Notes: generated from the sequence alone by a model not told the origin. A stretch of 64,000 nucleotides of DNA from Syncephalis plumigaleata (GCA_025201365.1 JAIXMF010000007.1:186001-250000), one strand, 5' to 3'. Numbered from the stretch's first letter, positions 48,501 to 59,172 are shown. Program-made: numbers and translations.

Positions 48501-49597
48501 ATACCTTCTTGAGTACGCTAGGCTTCAAACGAAACGATGCCGATCATGGTGTCTATTCTAAGCATAGTGATAACTCCATTATATTCATTGCCCTATACGT
48601 CGATGACCTCATAATCATTGGTGACTCAATGCCCTCGATCAATCAACTCAAAGCTGACCTGTCGTCCAGGTTCAGGATGAAAGATCTTGGTGACATTCAT
48701 TACATACTTGGCATTCAAGTCAGTCGTGACAGAAAACGTGGCATCACTACGCTATCTCAGCGCAAATATATCGATGATGTACTAAATCGTTTCAATATGA
48801 CTGATGCGAAGCCAGTAGGAGCACCATTAGAAACAGGCATCAGACTTCAAAAGGGAGATAGCGTCATAGAAAAAGACGAATTAGAATACATGAAAAATGT
48901 ACCTTATAGAAGTGCCATTGGCAGCTTAATATATCTAGCAAACGCTACGAGACCTGATCTAGCGTTTAGCATAAGTCTGCTAAGCAGGTTTCTGTCTGAC
49001 CCTAGACAAGTTCATTGGAACGCAGTAAAAAGAATAATGAGATATGTAAAACACACTGCTAATGTCATTTTAAAGTATACTAGAGATACCGGAAAAATCA
49101 TAGGTTACTCAGATTCAGATTGGGCCAGTAGCTTGGACGATCGCAAATCTACAACTGGTTATGTCTTCGCCTATAACAAAACTGCTATTACTTGGAACAG
49201 TAAGAAACAACCAACGGTTGCACTATCATCCACAGAAGCCGAATACATGGCTATAACGGAGGCTACCAAGGAATCTATGTGGCTAAATAACTTTATTATT
49301 GGATTACAGCTTCCAGATATACGACCCATCAACATCCAATGCGATAACCAAGGATGCATCGCACTAGGCAGGAACCCGGTACAACACAAGAGGAGCAAGC
49401 ATATAGATATCAAGCATCACTACGTGCGAGAGGCCACAAACAACAATTCTATCGAAATCAACTATTGCCCTACAGAGGAGAACGTCGCCGATATATTTAC
49501 CAAAAGCTTGAGCAAACAAAGACATTCACTTCTAGCAGAGCTTCTTGGCTTAGAGGAATCCAAGCATCGCCCTGAGGAGGAGTGTTGGAATTCATAA
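45539..49597 (+). CDS. Copia gag-pol polyprotein of the retrotransposon
   Basis: One continuous frame of about 1,350 residues from the ATG at 45539. The stop lies just inside the 3' LTR. Domains in order: copia-type gag (LDGTNYRNWRIQIKGLL), zinc knuckle (CTYCHKSGHTEDEC), aspartic protease (VVDSGATQHQ), GAG-pre-integrase (WHQRLGHLNY), integrase core (HTDICGP, RSDNGREF, TPEQNGVSERNIR), a Ser/Pro-rich linker, reverse transcriptase (KWVFKVKRDEHGNIERYKAR, catalytic LYVDDLII) and RNase H (GYSDSDWASSLDDRKSTTGY, LSSTEAEYMA). Gag and pol share one frame, as in many copia elements. Confidence 0.95.
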   Translation: MSSSLNTVQTLDGTNYRNWRIQIKGLLLNQGMYEITSEDPPESEDTQWFKQDEKARSIILVTLSNKLQIQMESCPTAKIMLQKLHELHQPKGHSAAIHLRRQLLNMRKDASKSCSDFIHEITLIKDQLAETSAPASDAEIIAFLFSSLPREYHPLIVNMGANLNTLTLEDVQRQIIHEEPNVLMHANRLEDTALRVSEEQAPRKRMRPTCTYCHKSGHTEDECYKKIGYPNRKHIDKPSTTYLLASNTSPSSVDKHLLGTWVVDSGATQHQCSNKDWFTNYQAITPKTVYAANDSTMAAIGIGTIEGYIFHQRDYVHVKFQDVLHIPTLTYNLLSVRKLLSLNFSVFFTRDNNCTIKAPDNTIIGQAHLSSNLFLLSFSHSREVSLASTSINASSDIWHQRLGHLNYASLMLLKSNGLVNNLAVNGKLTQHSHCTSCIHGKQHRVKIPKSTATPRSTERLMLIHTDICGPMSVASHGGARYFVIFVDDFGRKIWVDFLSGKDQFLEKLKIFKSMVENQSGMKIKALRSDNGREFAASYVQSFLRERGIIWQSSAPYTPEQNGVSERNIRTITERARTMLHAAGLDTSFWAEAVNTAAHTYNLSPSSGTGNRIPDSLWFNTTPSVSHLRVFGCLAYALHHGNRAKFDSKSRKCIFIGYYDGSKAYRLYDQNSNKVVKTRDVEFVENAFPSKQRASTNTPCNTGQGPTIFFTTTSQSEPPSSPPTVSRPDEPLPSQCNRDTQSSPSPLVSAPDESWSSEHSSTPLPTTPETSALQSESPTQDMYTPITDNDHTSPIFDTSNDTDESASAVDVSSDECRSLLSEIVGDEPTTVKQALSGDNADKWMVAMQDELKSLHDNGTWQLTSLPKGRKAIGSKWVFKVKRDEHGNIERYKARLVAQGFSQIHGIDYQETFAPVVRYSSIRILIAIATQYDYHIHQMDVTTAYLNGNLDEEIYMRQPEGFQRGDHVCLLRKSLYGLKQSGRAWYSVIDTFLSTLGFKRNDADHGVYSKHSDNSIIFIALYVDDLIIIGDSMPSINQLKADLSSRFRMKDLGDIHYILGIQVSRDRKRGITTLSQRKYIDDVLNRFNMTDAKPVGAPLETGIRLQKGDSVIEKDELEYMKNVPYRSAIGSLIYLANATRPDLAFSISLLSRFLSDPRQVHWNAVKRIMRYVKHTANVILKYTRDTGKIIGYSDSDWASSLDDRKSTTGYVFAYNKTAITWNSKKQPTVALSSTEAEYMAITEATKESMWLNNFIIGLQLPDIRPINIQCDNQGCIALGRNPVQHKRSKHIDIKHHYVREATNNNSIEINYCPTEENVADIFTKSLSKQRHSLLAELLGLEESKHRPEEECWNS

Positions 49598-49791
49598 TTC
49601 CCAATGATTGTCGTTGTGCAAATCTTTCTTATATGAAATCTTATTTTACATAATTAAGATCTACATCACATACCAGCAAATATAAGATGTGCTTCGCACA
49701 TCTCACTACGTGTATAAATAATTGCGTAGTATTACGACACATTAAATAAAAATTAAGTCTTCACACTATTATCTCCGCCTCAATTTTAACA
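49583..49791 (+). repeat. 3' LTR of the copia element
   Basis: 209 bp, same ends and length as the 5' LTR, with one visible difference between the copies. Confidence 0.96.
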
Positions 49792-50093
49792 CATCGAAAT
49801 ACTGTTGCTTCTAAACATTCAAGAAATCAAGAAGCATTGCAGCAATGAACATAACAACAAAGTAACAATTGATTGTGAAGCTATTGCTATACTTTTACAT
49901 AATGACATCCCTGAATGAGTAAATTGTATCCTCATGATTACTATTTATTATCACTAATTGAGATGATTATTGTCGATTTACTCGTACTATTTTAATTAAA
50001 TAAAAATGGCAATACTGCAATATACTTGAATATGATTCAATCGTATATCTTCACAACCTTGTATTTTATAGCTATTGTTGTTACTATTGTTAT

Positions 50094-52166
50094 TTAGACG
50101 CGTTCAAATTTAGGTCCATCACGTCCACCGCGTAGAATTAAACGAGCTCGACAACTATTATTGGGACAGGTGTACATGTAACGAGTGAGTACCCAGTTAT
50201 TCTTGCCCTCGAAGAAATTGTTTCGTTCTTGCATCTTCTCCTCCAAATAGTTCAAAGCAGTATCCGGTACATTGCTAACGTAATAGGTGTTGAACGTACT
50301 ACCAGGCTTGAAGTTCTTATCGTTCCAGCTGCCACTGCACATCTTCTCGTTGGGTCCGACGCACACGCCCACCCAGAAGGTGTCGCCCAATGCCGCTAAC
50401 ATCGATTGTATAATGTTGACGCGATAATTACGGTAGAATGATTCGGCGGTGAAATCGTACTTGCCCGCCTTATACTCGTCGAGGAGCGAGGATAGTTGAT
50501 CGATTGACGCCGTGTTAAACAACTCGGCGTAAGCGGTGTACATGGAATCGGCCGTTTCATCCGACTGGGAGAGTGCGAATAGATCCCATTGCAATATATC
50601 CGTGGCAGTCGGTGTTCTTTGCTTACTATACGCGGCCGCTTTCTCCATGAGTCCCTTGGTGAGCGATTGTGGTATGGGTAGCGCACCCACAATCGAGGCA
50701 ATGATCTTAATTGGATGACCGATGAACCCTTTCTGTTGGTCGGGTGTAAAGAACGCGTTGGCAAGCGGACCTATGAGATTCGCACCAGCTTGGTGGAACT
50801 TCCACGTATTTTGCACATTGATACGAATCATTTTCGCCAGATCAATCACCGTATTAAACGGCTTAAGCGCACCTGGTAGCGTTTGATTAATCATACGTAC
50901 CTCGGCACTCGATAGTGGTGTGAGCGCTTGTTGACGAGCCATACCAAGACGATTCGTGAAGTTCTTCATGTTAAATCGTTCCGCGTACTGGTTAATCGTC
51001 ATGCTGGTGGTGAGGCCGCTTAATATGTTGTGCACATTTTGGAAATACCAATTTTGTACACCTGCATATTGTGGATCACACGCGGACAATATAAACGGCT
51101 GGTTAAACTGACCCTGAGCAGTGACGCAGGCATCGAGTGTATACGGTATCATTTGATAAGGTGTAGTCCCATTACCGCCACCAGGTGCTGCTTTCAAACG
51201 GAATAATTGATTTGGATTACGCTCGCATGGTGCCGTGGCCAGTGTAGGTACGACAGAGGCACCATTGTTAATGGGCAATACCGCCAAACAGGTCATTGGA
51301 TCGGTGTAGCGAATCATGAATATATCGCTTTTAGGCTGAACTTCCCAGTAGTTAACGTATTGTAGTGTTGCTGCGTCACCGCATTTGCCCTCGTACAGCA
51401 CGCCAGCCTGTTCATCTCGATTACGCTTGGGTGCTATGGTCATACAACGCTCATCGCCACCATCTTCAAACGGCGGTTGCAACAGCTGGTATATATCCAA
51501 ACCATTAGGCTGAGGATTATAACGATAATCAGGAGCGAGTGCCGGCGTATTACTGGCGGCAGCAGGTGCGGTTTGTTGACCATTAGCATTAGTAGCATCA
51601 GCATTAGCCTGTTGATTTGGAGGAGCAGTAGTACCGGTAGCAGCTTGTTGATTTGGTGGAACAGTAGCATCAATAGCAGCTTGCTGGTTTGAAGGCACAG
51701 CTGCACCGTTATTAACTTGCTGATTTGGAGGAACAGTTGCATCAGCATTAGTCTGTTGATTTGGAGGAGCAGTAGTACCGGTAGCAGTTTGTTGGTTTGG
51801 AAGAGCAGTTGTATCGGTAGCAGTCTGTTGATTCTGTGAAGGCATAGTTGCACCGTTATTAACTTGCTGATTTGGAGGAATAGTTGCACCGTTATTAGCC
51901 TGTTGATTTGGCGGAACAGTAGTATCAATAGCAGCTTGCTGATTTGGAAGAGTAGTTGTATCGGTAGCAGCTTGTTGATTCTGTGAAGGCATAGCTGCAT
52001 CAGCATTAAGTTGCTGATTTGGGGGAATAGCTGTGTTATCGTTCATTGCAGTTACTTGTTGTGCATTTGCATTGTTATTGATTTGTGTTCCAGCGGTGGT
52101 CTGCGCAATAGCACTTGAAGTCAAGGCTATCGTGGCGATCAACGTCCAGTAGAAATGTAGCCGCAT
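50094..52166 (-). CDS. Secreted protein with Gln-rich tandem repeats and a beta-trefoil-like region
   Basis: Single exon, 690 residues, ATG at 52166. A signal peptide (MRLHFYWTLIATIALTSSAIA) leads into about a dozen 12-14-residue repeats of the type PPNQQ-x(5-7)-T (51540-52090). Next comes a region of about 160 residues with paired Cys, CLAV and QNWYF-type motifs (DERCMTIAPK, PMTCLAVLPI, DACVTAQGQF, VQNWYFQNV), resembling a ricin-B-like beta-trefoil carbohydrate-binding fold. The last 310 residues are mostly helical with a Cys-containing end (GVCVGPNEKMC, YMYTCPNNSC). I do not recognise this C-terminal domain. Repeats plus lectin-like fold suggest a cell-surface or extracellular role. The gene lies 180 bp from the foldback/copia block. 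Confidence 0.7.
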   Translation of the reverse strand: MRLHFYWTLIATIALTSSAIAQTTAGTQINNNANAQQVTAMNDNTAIPPNQQLNADAAMPSQNQQAATDTTTLPNQQAAIDTTVPPNQQANNGATIPPNQQVNNGATMPSQNQQTATDTTALPNQQTATGTTAPPNQQTNADATVPPNQQVNNGAAVPSNQQAAIDATVPPNQQAATGTTAPPNQQANADATNANGQQTAPAAASNTPALAPDYRYNPQPNGLDIYQLLQPPFEDGGDERCMTIAPKRNRDEQAGVLYEGKCGDAATLQYVNYWEVQPKSDIFMIRYTDPMTCLAVLPINNGASVVPTLATAPCERNPNQLFRLKAAPGGGNGTTPYQMIPYTLDACVTAQGQFNQPFILSACDPQYAGVQNWYFQNVHNILSGLTTSMTINQYAERFNMKNFTNRLGMARQQALTPLSSAEVRMINQTLPGALKPFNTVIDLAKMIRINVQNTWKFHQAGANLIGPLANAFFTPDQQKGFIGHPIKIIASIVGALPIPQSLTKGLMEKAAAYSKQRTPTATDILQWDLFALSQSDETADSMYTAYAELFNTASIDQLSSLLDEYKAGKYDFTAESFYRNYRVNIIQSMLAALGDTFWVGVCVGPNEKMCSGSWNDKNFKPGSTFNTYYVSNVPDTALNYLEEKMQERNNFFEGKNNWVLTRYMYTCPNNSCRARLILRGGRDGPKFERV
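51540..52090 (-). repeat. In-frame minisatellite coding for the PPNQQ repeats
   Basis: Imperfect tandem units of about 36-42 bp, all multiples of three, encode the Gln/Pro/Thr repeats of the secreted protein. Units differ at several positions, so the array is not newly expanded. Confidence 0.75.
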
Positions 52167-52752
52167 CTTGATTTGTGGTTACTTCACGACTTGGCAGGAT
52201 GTTGTAACAGTCGATATTGATGATGTCGTATATTTTCGTAGTAATAATGCCGTCCTGCGGCTAATGGAATTGAAAGTAGTTTTTCGATATAAAAAAGTGA
52301 GTTCGCTTTCTAAGCGAGAAATAACGTGAATACGATGAAGGAAAGAGAAAAAGAAGCAAGTTATGATTTTTGTGTTCGTGTGCGTCCACATCCCTCTTAC
52401 TAAATATTCAAAACTAAAGGTGGTGTTTCATGAAGTAGCCGTTAAGGGAACCGATATCTCCCACTTTGTACGACAATTGGTATGCGGAGTTGATTACAGG
52501 GCTACAAGTCAAATTAGAGAATAACAAAAATGGCAACTTCTATAAATTTCAATGTCATCACACCACGTAAATAAATAAACGAACATCAATCTCATAAAGA
52601 GAGTTGATTATAGTAGAATACAAATAGACACACTCTTGCTTTTTACTATTATAAATTATATTTATTATAACCGTTGAAATGTGCACACACATATGTGCAT
52701 ACGACGTGTGTATGAATGAATAGGCCGAATGGTTACCGGTCTAAAACATGGG
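52167..52752. other. Intergenic, nothing recognised
   Basis: About 590 bp between two minus-strand genes, holding the promoter of the secreted protein and the PPT1 3' UTR. No supported gene. Confidence 0.5.
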
Positions 52753-54391
52753 TCACAACTTGGTGAAATCCGTTTCATCTGTATCCAACTGCATAACTAG
52801 ACGCTGGTCGTGTCTTTTACTGAAATACGGCCGCAGTACCTCAACGTCTAAATAATCAAGGCTAATACGCATCTAGGTGATTGGTTGTCAAAAACAAACA
52901 AACAAAAGGAATGAATGAATGAATGAATGAATAAACCGGATGAATTTACTAGGCCTATAGTATAACTTACATGCTGGCCCGGTGCCTCCTTAAAGATGAG
53001 GCGACCGGAAGTATCCAGTTCACGAAGACCAATCCAATCCTAAAACCACGTTATTAACATTGTCTCAGTTCACTAAGTGGAATGTCCCGCCTCAATAACT
53101 TGCCTCCTTATAGATGGGGAGTTCTTTTAATGACAAGGTTTGATTGCCATGTGTATTGTAAAAACCAAACCACTATGAAGATATAGTTATGAATATCGAT
53201 TACGTATTACTACACCAGTGGATTCCTTACTGCAGTTTCCTTTGGTATAATTGTAACGTCATCCGCGAATCTGATTAGTACCAATCGTTCAAGTTGATTT
53301 ATACGTTTATTATAGGTAGCATTCTTCGTCTAATAATAATAATAATAACAGCATGTTATGTATGTATTGTTTTTCGCAATATTAATCATTTAATTACCTC
53401 ATGTTCATTATTTATAAATGGTAGGAATACACTATGTTTCATGTAGTCGTCCATTTTACTGAGCAGCTATTAAGAAGGAAGCATTACATGATTACTCACT
53501 GATAGATATATATATATATGTATATGTATAGGTATGAATTACCTTGAAATATTGTGCTTGAATCGAATGAGTCTGAGCCCATGAACCGTACACTTGACCA
53601 TTAACGATACTGCGCATGAGACTGCACCACAATGAGAATTTACCGGTACAGCCCGGTACTTCAGAAACACCTGTATTATTATTGTTGATAGTATGAATGA
53701 ATTAATTCATGTATAGATAGATTAGTTAACTTACCCATATGAGGTGAACCGAATGTTACCAGATTATGAACGGGTGGATCGTTACATCGTTGTACGTAGC
53801 CTCGCATGAATAGACCACCTTGCGAGAATCCAATTGCATTGAAACCATTGCGTAATTCTGGTATCTTCTTTAATTGTTGACATACACTATCAATCTAAAT
53901 CGTGTTATTGTTATTAGTGCTACTAGTAATGTTATAGATATATAGATATGTATATATGTATTACCTGGTCATTAATAACACCAAAGAAAGATGCCTTCCT
54001 GTCGCTATCAGGATCGCTGGCTGTATTGATGGAATGTACAAAAACACCAGGTAGTCGTGCTTCAATAAACTTGACTACTGTGCCCATACTGTAATGGCAT
54101 ATTCATTAGTGTAATGCAGTCACTTGACTACATATTGCTAGTTACCTGTCCGGGTTACAGCAATCATCTCCCATACCATGCCATAATACCACTGTGGTTC
54201 ATTCAGTAATCTATCCTTAATCAGATACTGTATACATATGTACCTACCAGGATGATAGTTTATCGCTTGCACGAGTGCTTTATGAAGCTAAGCGTGAATA
54301 ACTACTAAATACAAAAAAACAACGTTCACTTACCATTAGATGTAGCGACAAAGGCTATGGCTAAGGTATACAAGCTAGTCAGTGTACGCAT
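52753..54391 (-). CDS. PPT1: Palmitoyl-protein thioesterase 1 (lysosomal/vacuolar type)
   Basis: Ten exons on the minus strand: 54391-54334, 54191-54146, 54088-53965, 53894-53735, 53670-53543, 53466-53398, 53329-53231, 53172-53104, 53039-52971 and 52872-52753. All phases agree, giving 313 residues, the usual family length. A signal peptide (MRTLTSLYTLAIAFVATS) is followed directly by VVLWHGMGDDCCNPDSMG. The catalytic triad fits the family: Ser100 in GFSQGG, Asp218 in RFADD and His274 in APGQHM. The enzyme removes palmitate from cysteine residues of proteins during lysosomal or vacuolar breakdown. One intron (53103-53040) starts with GCAAGT, a GC-AG intron. An alternative extra exon at 54287-54248 would put exon 1 out of frame, so I left it out. 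Divergent from the OSH gene. Confidence 0.92.
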
Positions 54392-55172
54392 GACAAGTGA
54401 AATCAGTAAGAGGAAGTGATAAAGAGACAGCACTGTAAATAAAACGCAAGTGTTGCTAAACAAAGAAAGGTCACAATTGCATGTTTATTATATCAAATGC
54501 CACTAGAGAATAAACATATGACATAGACTTGTTCATCCATTATTATTATTATCATCAACATTGACATGGTCAGTCTACTATATTCATGGTAGTGTCGTGT
54601 TGATACGTCAATTAACGACATGGTTATCAAGTCAAGAACACATGGAATACTTGAACATACATACGAGTGGCATCATTATTCTATAGAACATACACACGCA
54701 CGCACGCACAGAGAGACAGAGACAGAGACAGAGAGACAGAAACTCGTGGTTCTCTCTTTAATCCACAATCTAGGGATTGCCTTGTCAGTTTACAATCATC
54801 ATATAACACGATAATAGTGGATGATGCCACTCCAACTTATACTTTCTTTCTCTCTCTTTCGCTCTCTCTCTCCTCTAACGTCTATTAACAACGTTTCTAC
54901 GCTAGTACTCGCAAGAGTCTTCTATAGTCAACTGTATTGCTACTCGATAGCCTAATACGCTAGGCAAATATCACTTCATTTTCTATTATCATTTGCTAGT
55001 CGTGGCGTGTCTTCTCTCGGTGTACATGCCCGATTGTTGTTAGTCTATTCGTCTTATTGTGTGGCTATATCCATAATTATAGCATTCATCGCTATCTCAT
55101 CTCCTTTTCTTTATCTTTTGCTTATCCTACTATTGTCCCTGCTATTACTAGTATTCCTCATTGATAGCTACC
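54392..55172. promoter_or_regulatory. Divergent promoter region between PPT1 and the OSH gene
   Basis: About 780 bp with CA and GAGACA repeats (54690-54740) and CT-rich DNA (54845-54880, 55090-55160) leading to the OSH start codon. No gene is supported. Confidence 0.5.
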
Positions 55173-58100
55173 ATGTCAGAGAACACTGACTTGGCAGGTA
55201 AGTTACACTCGATACACGAGTCGATAAGGACGTTAGCTATAGTTCATCGTATACTTACTCTATTCAATCTGTATATACATGTATATACATAAACGTATTG
55301 ATGTGATTAGCGCGTGATAAACCACCGGTGCCTTCCCTAATGGACTATACTGCCGATCCTGCATTGTATAATTACAAACTAGTCGAAGCATTGCATGCCG
55401 GTGACAAGGATATGCTAAAGCGTTTAATAAACGCACAAGCTAGTACTAATGAAAGCAGTGCGTTAGCTAGCGGTGCCGCCTCTATCCGTAGTCATAACGA
55501 GAATTATCGACAGTCTCCGTTGCATATTGCCGTACAAATTGTTCCCCTAGACTTGGTCAAGTATTTGTTGTCGTTTAACCAGTTGGATGTCAATCAACGC
55601 GATGCCGATGGTAATACGCCTCTCCATTTGGCGGCCAAGACTGGTCGAGTCGACGTGGTACGTGAATTGCTAGATCGAAAGGATGTCGATATTAGTCTAC
55701 GTAATGATGAAGATCAAATGGCGGTGGATATAGCGCGTGGTGTCGATATTGTCGATATGATTGTTGGTAAGCTACAGTGGATGTCGTCGTTAGCAATATT
55801 ATATTATTCGCATCATGAAGACTACTAGTGTATTGATTCATTGTCGTGTTATCTAGAATATCGTAATGATATTGTAAATCAGATTGCTCCTCATGTTCAT
55901 CAAGCAGCCTCCAAGGGAGACTTGGAACAAGTGAAGCGACTACTCGAAGATCCACGAGCCGGTGCACTTGACATTAATCATCAGAATCCAATGACCGGAA
56001 GAACCGCATTACATGAAGCAACCGTGGCAGGTAATGCTGATCTAGTACGATATCTACTACGTAAAGGTGCCGATCCATTTATACGTGACAAGAAGAATAA
56101 GACGGCTCTTGAGTTGACCAAGGCCGAAGCTATTAAATCAGCACTTAAAGAGTGTAAGTAACAAGAGTATGAGTATGAATTGAGGAATGACATGTTTAAC
56201 CAATATGTGTTGTTGTTATTGTTGTATAGCATTCAACGATGCGGTACTAGCCACCATTCCTGGTGAAGTGCCTAGAATGCAGGGAAGTCTTTATAAATGG
56301 ACTAATTTTGCCAGTGGATATAAATTACGCTATTTTGTACTTGAGAATGGTGGGTATTCAAAGCTAGATACGTGAATAGGATACTGAATGATAATAATAA
56401 TAATAATGATTAGGTATTTTATCGTACTATAAGAATCAAGAGGATGCCGGTAATGCTTGTCGAGGCAGCATTAACATTGGTACGGCTAATATATGGATGG
56501 ATTCCGGTGATAAGACTCGATTTGATATTCTTGGCAAAGGATCCGTTCGATATCATTTGCGTAGCGAGCACGCCACCGAAGCTAAACGATGGATTATGGC
56601 GTTGACTCAATCCAAGCAATGGGTGCAGGAATCGCTTGCCTTGCCTAATACACCGATATCTAGCAATACTAGTACACCGGCGGTTGGAACACTTCGTCCA
56701 TTGCATGCGGTACAGCAATCTCATGGCATTAGCACACCATTGAACGCACCGATGCACTCGACTAATCTTGGTATCGATATGGCTGTCACCGAGTCGGACG
56801 AGCGTCGACGTCAACAAGCGGCACAGCGTATTAGTCCCAATGTCGAGAGGACGCCTAGCATTATTAGTACGGGTGGTGGCAGTATAACTGGCGTGGATAT
56901 GGAAACGGAATCCGTTCAGGATAGCAGTCAAGCTATGGGTAAATCGGCCTCGACTCCCGATATACTTGTCACTAGATCGCCGCAATCGGATGACTCGGCG
57001 TTTGCCTCGAATAATGGCGGTGAACCACCCTATGGCGATCAATTGAATCTAACCTTCCAGGCGGCGACTGTTCAACTGGACGTACAACAACAGTTGCTGC
57101 ATTCGGTTGAAGCAACCGTGGCGAGTATTGTCGGTGCCGACACTGACATAGCTCGACGTTGTGATATGGTGTCCAAGGGATTGAGCAACTCGTTGGAGGC
57201 GCTACGTCGTCTACTTGAGTCGGCCAAGCACATGAGCGAAGACCGCGAGGTGTACTGGCGTGCACGCTGCGACGCTGAAGCCGAGCGACAACGTCTATGG
57301 GAGGCAAGCCTGAAACAAGTGGCCACTGAACGGGAGGAGATGTTCGAGACGCTCACCTCGGTGAAGGACATTGCACGTAAGAGCGGTGTCTTTGAAGTGT
57401 CGGCCGCCATCAATGGTCCCGTCATTGAACGGGAATGCGAGGAATTCGAGGATGAAGACGAGTTCTTCGATGCTACCGAGGAGGGCTTCATATTCGAGGA
57501 GGTTCTATCGGGCGAGGTATCCACGGTGACTAGTCCGCGTGCACGTCGTTCTCTATCATTATCGCATCCCTCCATTGGCGAGTTACGCGGCAAAGCAGCA
57601 GAGGGTGAGACGGGCGTATCGGCCGATGCCATTGTTGAGGCACTCACCGAAGAGATTGAAACGGACAATGAGCTAGCGCTATCCTTCCGTGGCTATCCGA
57701 TGAATGCAAGCGATTTCCGTACGGAACTTCCACCGCCCGACAATGCGGCACCCTCCATTAGTATCTGGTCCGTGTTGAAGAACTCGATCGGCAAGGATCT
57801 TACCAAGATTTCAATGCCTGTCATTTTCAACGAGCCAACCTCCATGTTACAGCGTATGTGCGAAGATATCGAGTATATCGATCTATTAGACACGGCCGTT
57901 TGTCAGCGTGGCAGTGCCGAGCGTATGCTGTACGTTGCCGCATTCGCCATTAGTAATTATTCCAGTACACTTGGTCGTATTGCCAAACCATTTAATCCTC
58001 TACTGGTAAGTAACTATTCTACTAGAGTAGTACTACTACGTTGATTAACCCATTTCATAATAGGGAGAGACATTTGAATATGTACGTCCTGATAAGAATT

Positions 58101-59172
58101 ACCGTTATATCTCGGAGCAAGTTAGTCACCATCCGGTAAGTTATTAGTAACCTTGTAATGAGTTTTATTAATGAATATCATCTAGCCCATTAGTGCTTGT
58201 CATTGTGATTCACCCAATTATTCATTCTTTGCCGAAGTTAATGTACGATCTAAATTCATGGGCAACACACTTGAGATGCATCCATCGGGTGTGTCGCACT
58301 TGGTGTTGAAAGTACCCAAGGAGTACGTGCAAGATGATGCCACTAACGAGGAGGACAACAACGGTGGTGACACCACTGATAAACGTAGTGTCGATACTGA
58401 AGGTGCTACCGCTGGACGTGTCGACGAACACTACTCGTGGACGAAATGTGTCACCGCGGTGAACAACTTGATTCTCGGTCGTCTTACCATCGAGCACTAC
58501 GGCGATATGCCCATTACTAATCATTTGACGGGCGAGACGTGTATGCTTACGTTCAAGCAACGTGGCTGGCGAGGCAAGGACGAACACGTCATTGAGGGTT
58601 CACTCAAGGATCGACATGGACGCGTTCTCTACGAGCTACTCGGTAAATGGAGCGACAAATTCATTGCACGTCGTGTGGCCGACGATGATTTCCATTTATC
58701 GGCACCCGACGCTGACGGTGCCTCCATGGGATCGGGTGGCACGCGTGGTCGTAATTTCATTCTATGGCGTAAGAACCCGGCACCGGAAACGCCACGTCCA
58801 TTTAACTTGACCGAGTTCGCCGCTGGCTTAAACGACTGTCCCGACACACTACGACCCTACTTGGCACCTACCGACTCGCGTATACGACCGGATCAACACG
58901 CGTTAGAACGAGGCGAGTGGGATCTAGCATCGCAGGAGAAGACACGTCTCGAGGAGAAACAACGAGCCAAGAGACGCGAGCGGGAACTAGAGGATGACGC
59001 TAGCGGTCATGGCACGCATCAAGCGCGATGGTTCCGACATGATATTGAACCGGATACAGGCGCGGGCTACTGGCGTTTCACCAATGAATACTGGAGGGAA
59101 CGAGCGAAAGCGGCAAAAGCCGTTGATGCAGGACAACAACCACAATGGAAAGATGTAGAGGATATATTCTAG
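55173..59172 (+). CDS. Long oxysterol-binding protein (ankyrin-PH-FFAT-ORD), Osh1/Osh2 type
   Basis: Seven exons: 55173-55197, 55311-55766, 55857-56153, 56230-56349, 56414-58005, 58064-58135 and 58186-59172. Phases are consistent and give 1,182 residues. Ankyrin repeats fill about residues 35-255 (SPLHIAVQIVPLDLVKYLL, NTPLHLAAKTGRVDVVREL, TALHEATVAGNADLVRYLL). A PH domain follows at about 272-365 (MQGSLYKWTNFASGYKLRYF to EAKRWIMAL). A FFAT motif (DEFFDATEE, about residue 648) sits in an acidic stretch, and the OSBP lipid-transfer domain at about 790-1180 carries the signature EQVSHHP. FFAT binds the ER protein VAP while PH binds Golgi or plasma-membrane phosphoinositides, so such proteins move sterol at membrane contact sites. 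The first exon encodes only eight residues. Confidence 0.94.

Larger units (their letters stand above)
45256..49791 (+). mobile_element. Ty1/copia LTR retrotransposon, looks whole and young
   Basis: The element is bounded by two 209-bp LTRs of TG...CA form and flanked by the 5-bp target duplication CATCG (45251-45255 and 49792-49796). The LTRs differ at a single position that I can see, so insertion is recent. Between them lies one long gag-pol frame with domain order gag, zinc knuckle, protease, integrase, reverse transcriptase, RNase H, which is diagnostic of Ty1/copia. A purine-rich tract (GAGGAGGAG) directly precedes the 3' LTR. It is inserted inside an older inverted-repeat element. Confidence 0.97.
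44970..49916. mobile_element. Foldback / MITE-like inverted-repeat element, split by a copia insertion
   Basis: The left arm at 44970-45087 is repeated in inverted orientation at 49796-49916 with roughly 93% identity by eye, both starting from the outer end with TTCAGGGATGTCATTATG. Without the retrotransposon the two arms would flank a short loop (45088-45255), giving an element of about 400 bp with no coding capacity. The outer CAGGG terminus recalls hAT-type ends, but I see no clear target duplication, so the superfamily is not assigned. Confidence 0.75.

Noticed and set aside
51440-52006. 188-residue minus-strand frame rich in Leu/Gln
   Set aside because: It is an alternate reading of the PPNQQ minisatellite in the secreted protein gene, which has the signal peptide and domains.
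54248-54287. Extra PPT1 exon (LHKALVQAINYHP)
   Set aside because: It has usable splice signals, but joining exon 1 to it gives a frame conflict, whereas joining exon 1 directly to 54191 gives a perfect family N-terminus.
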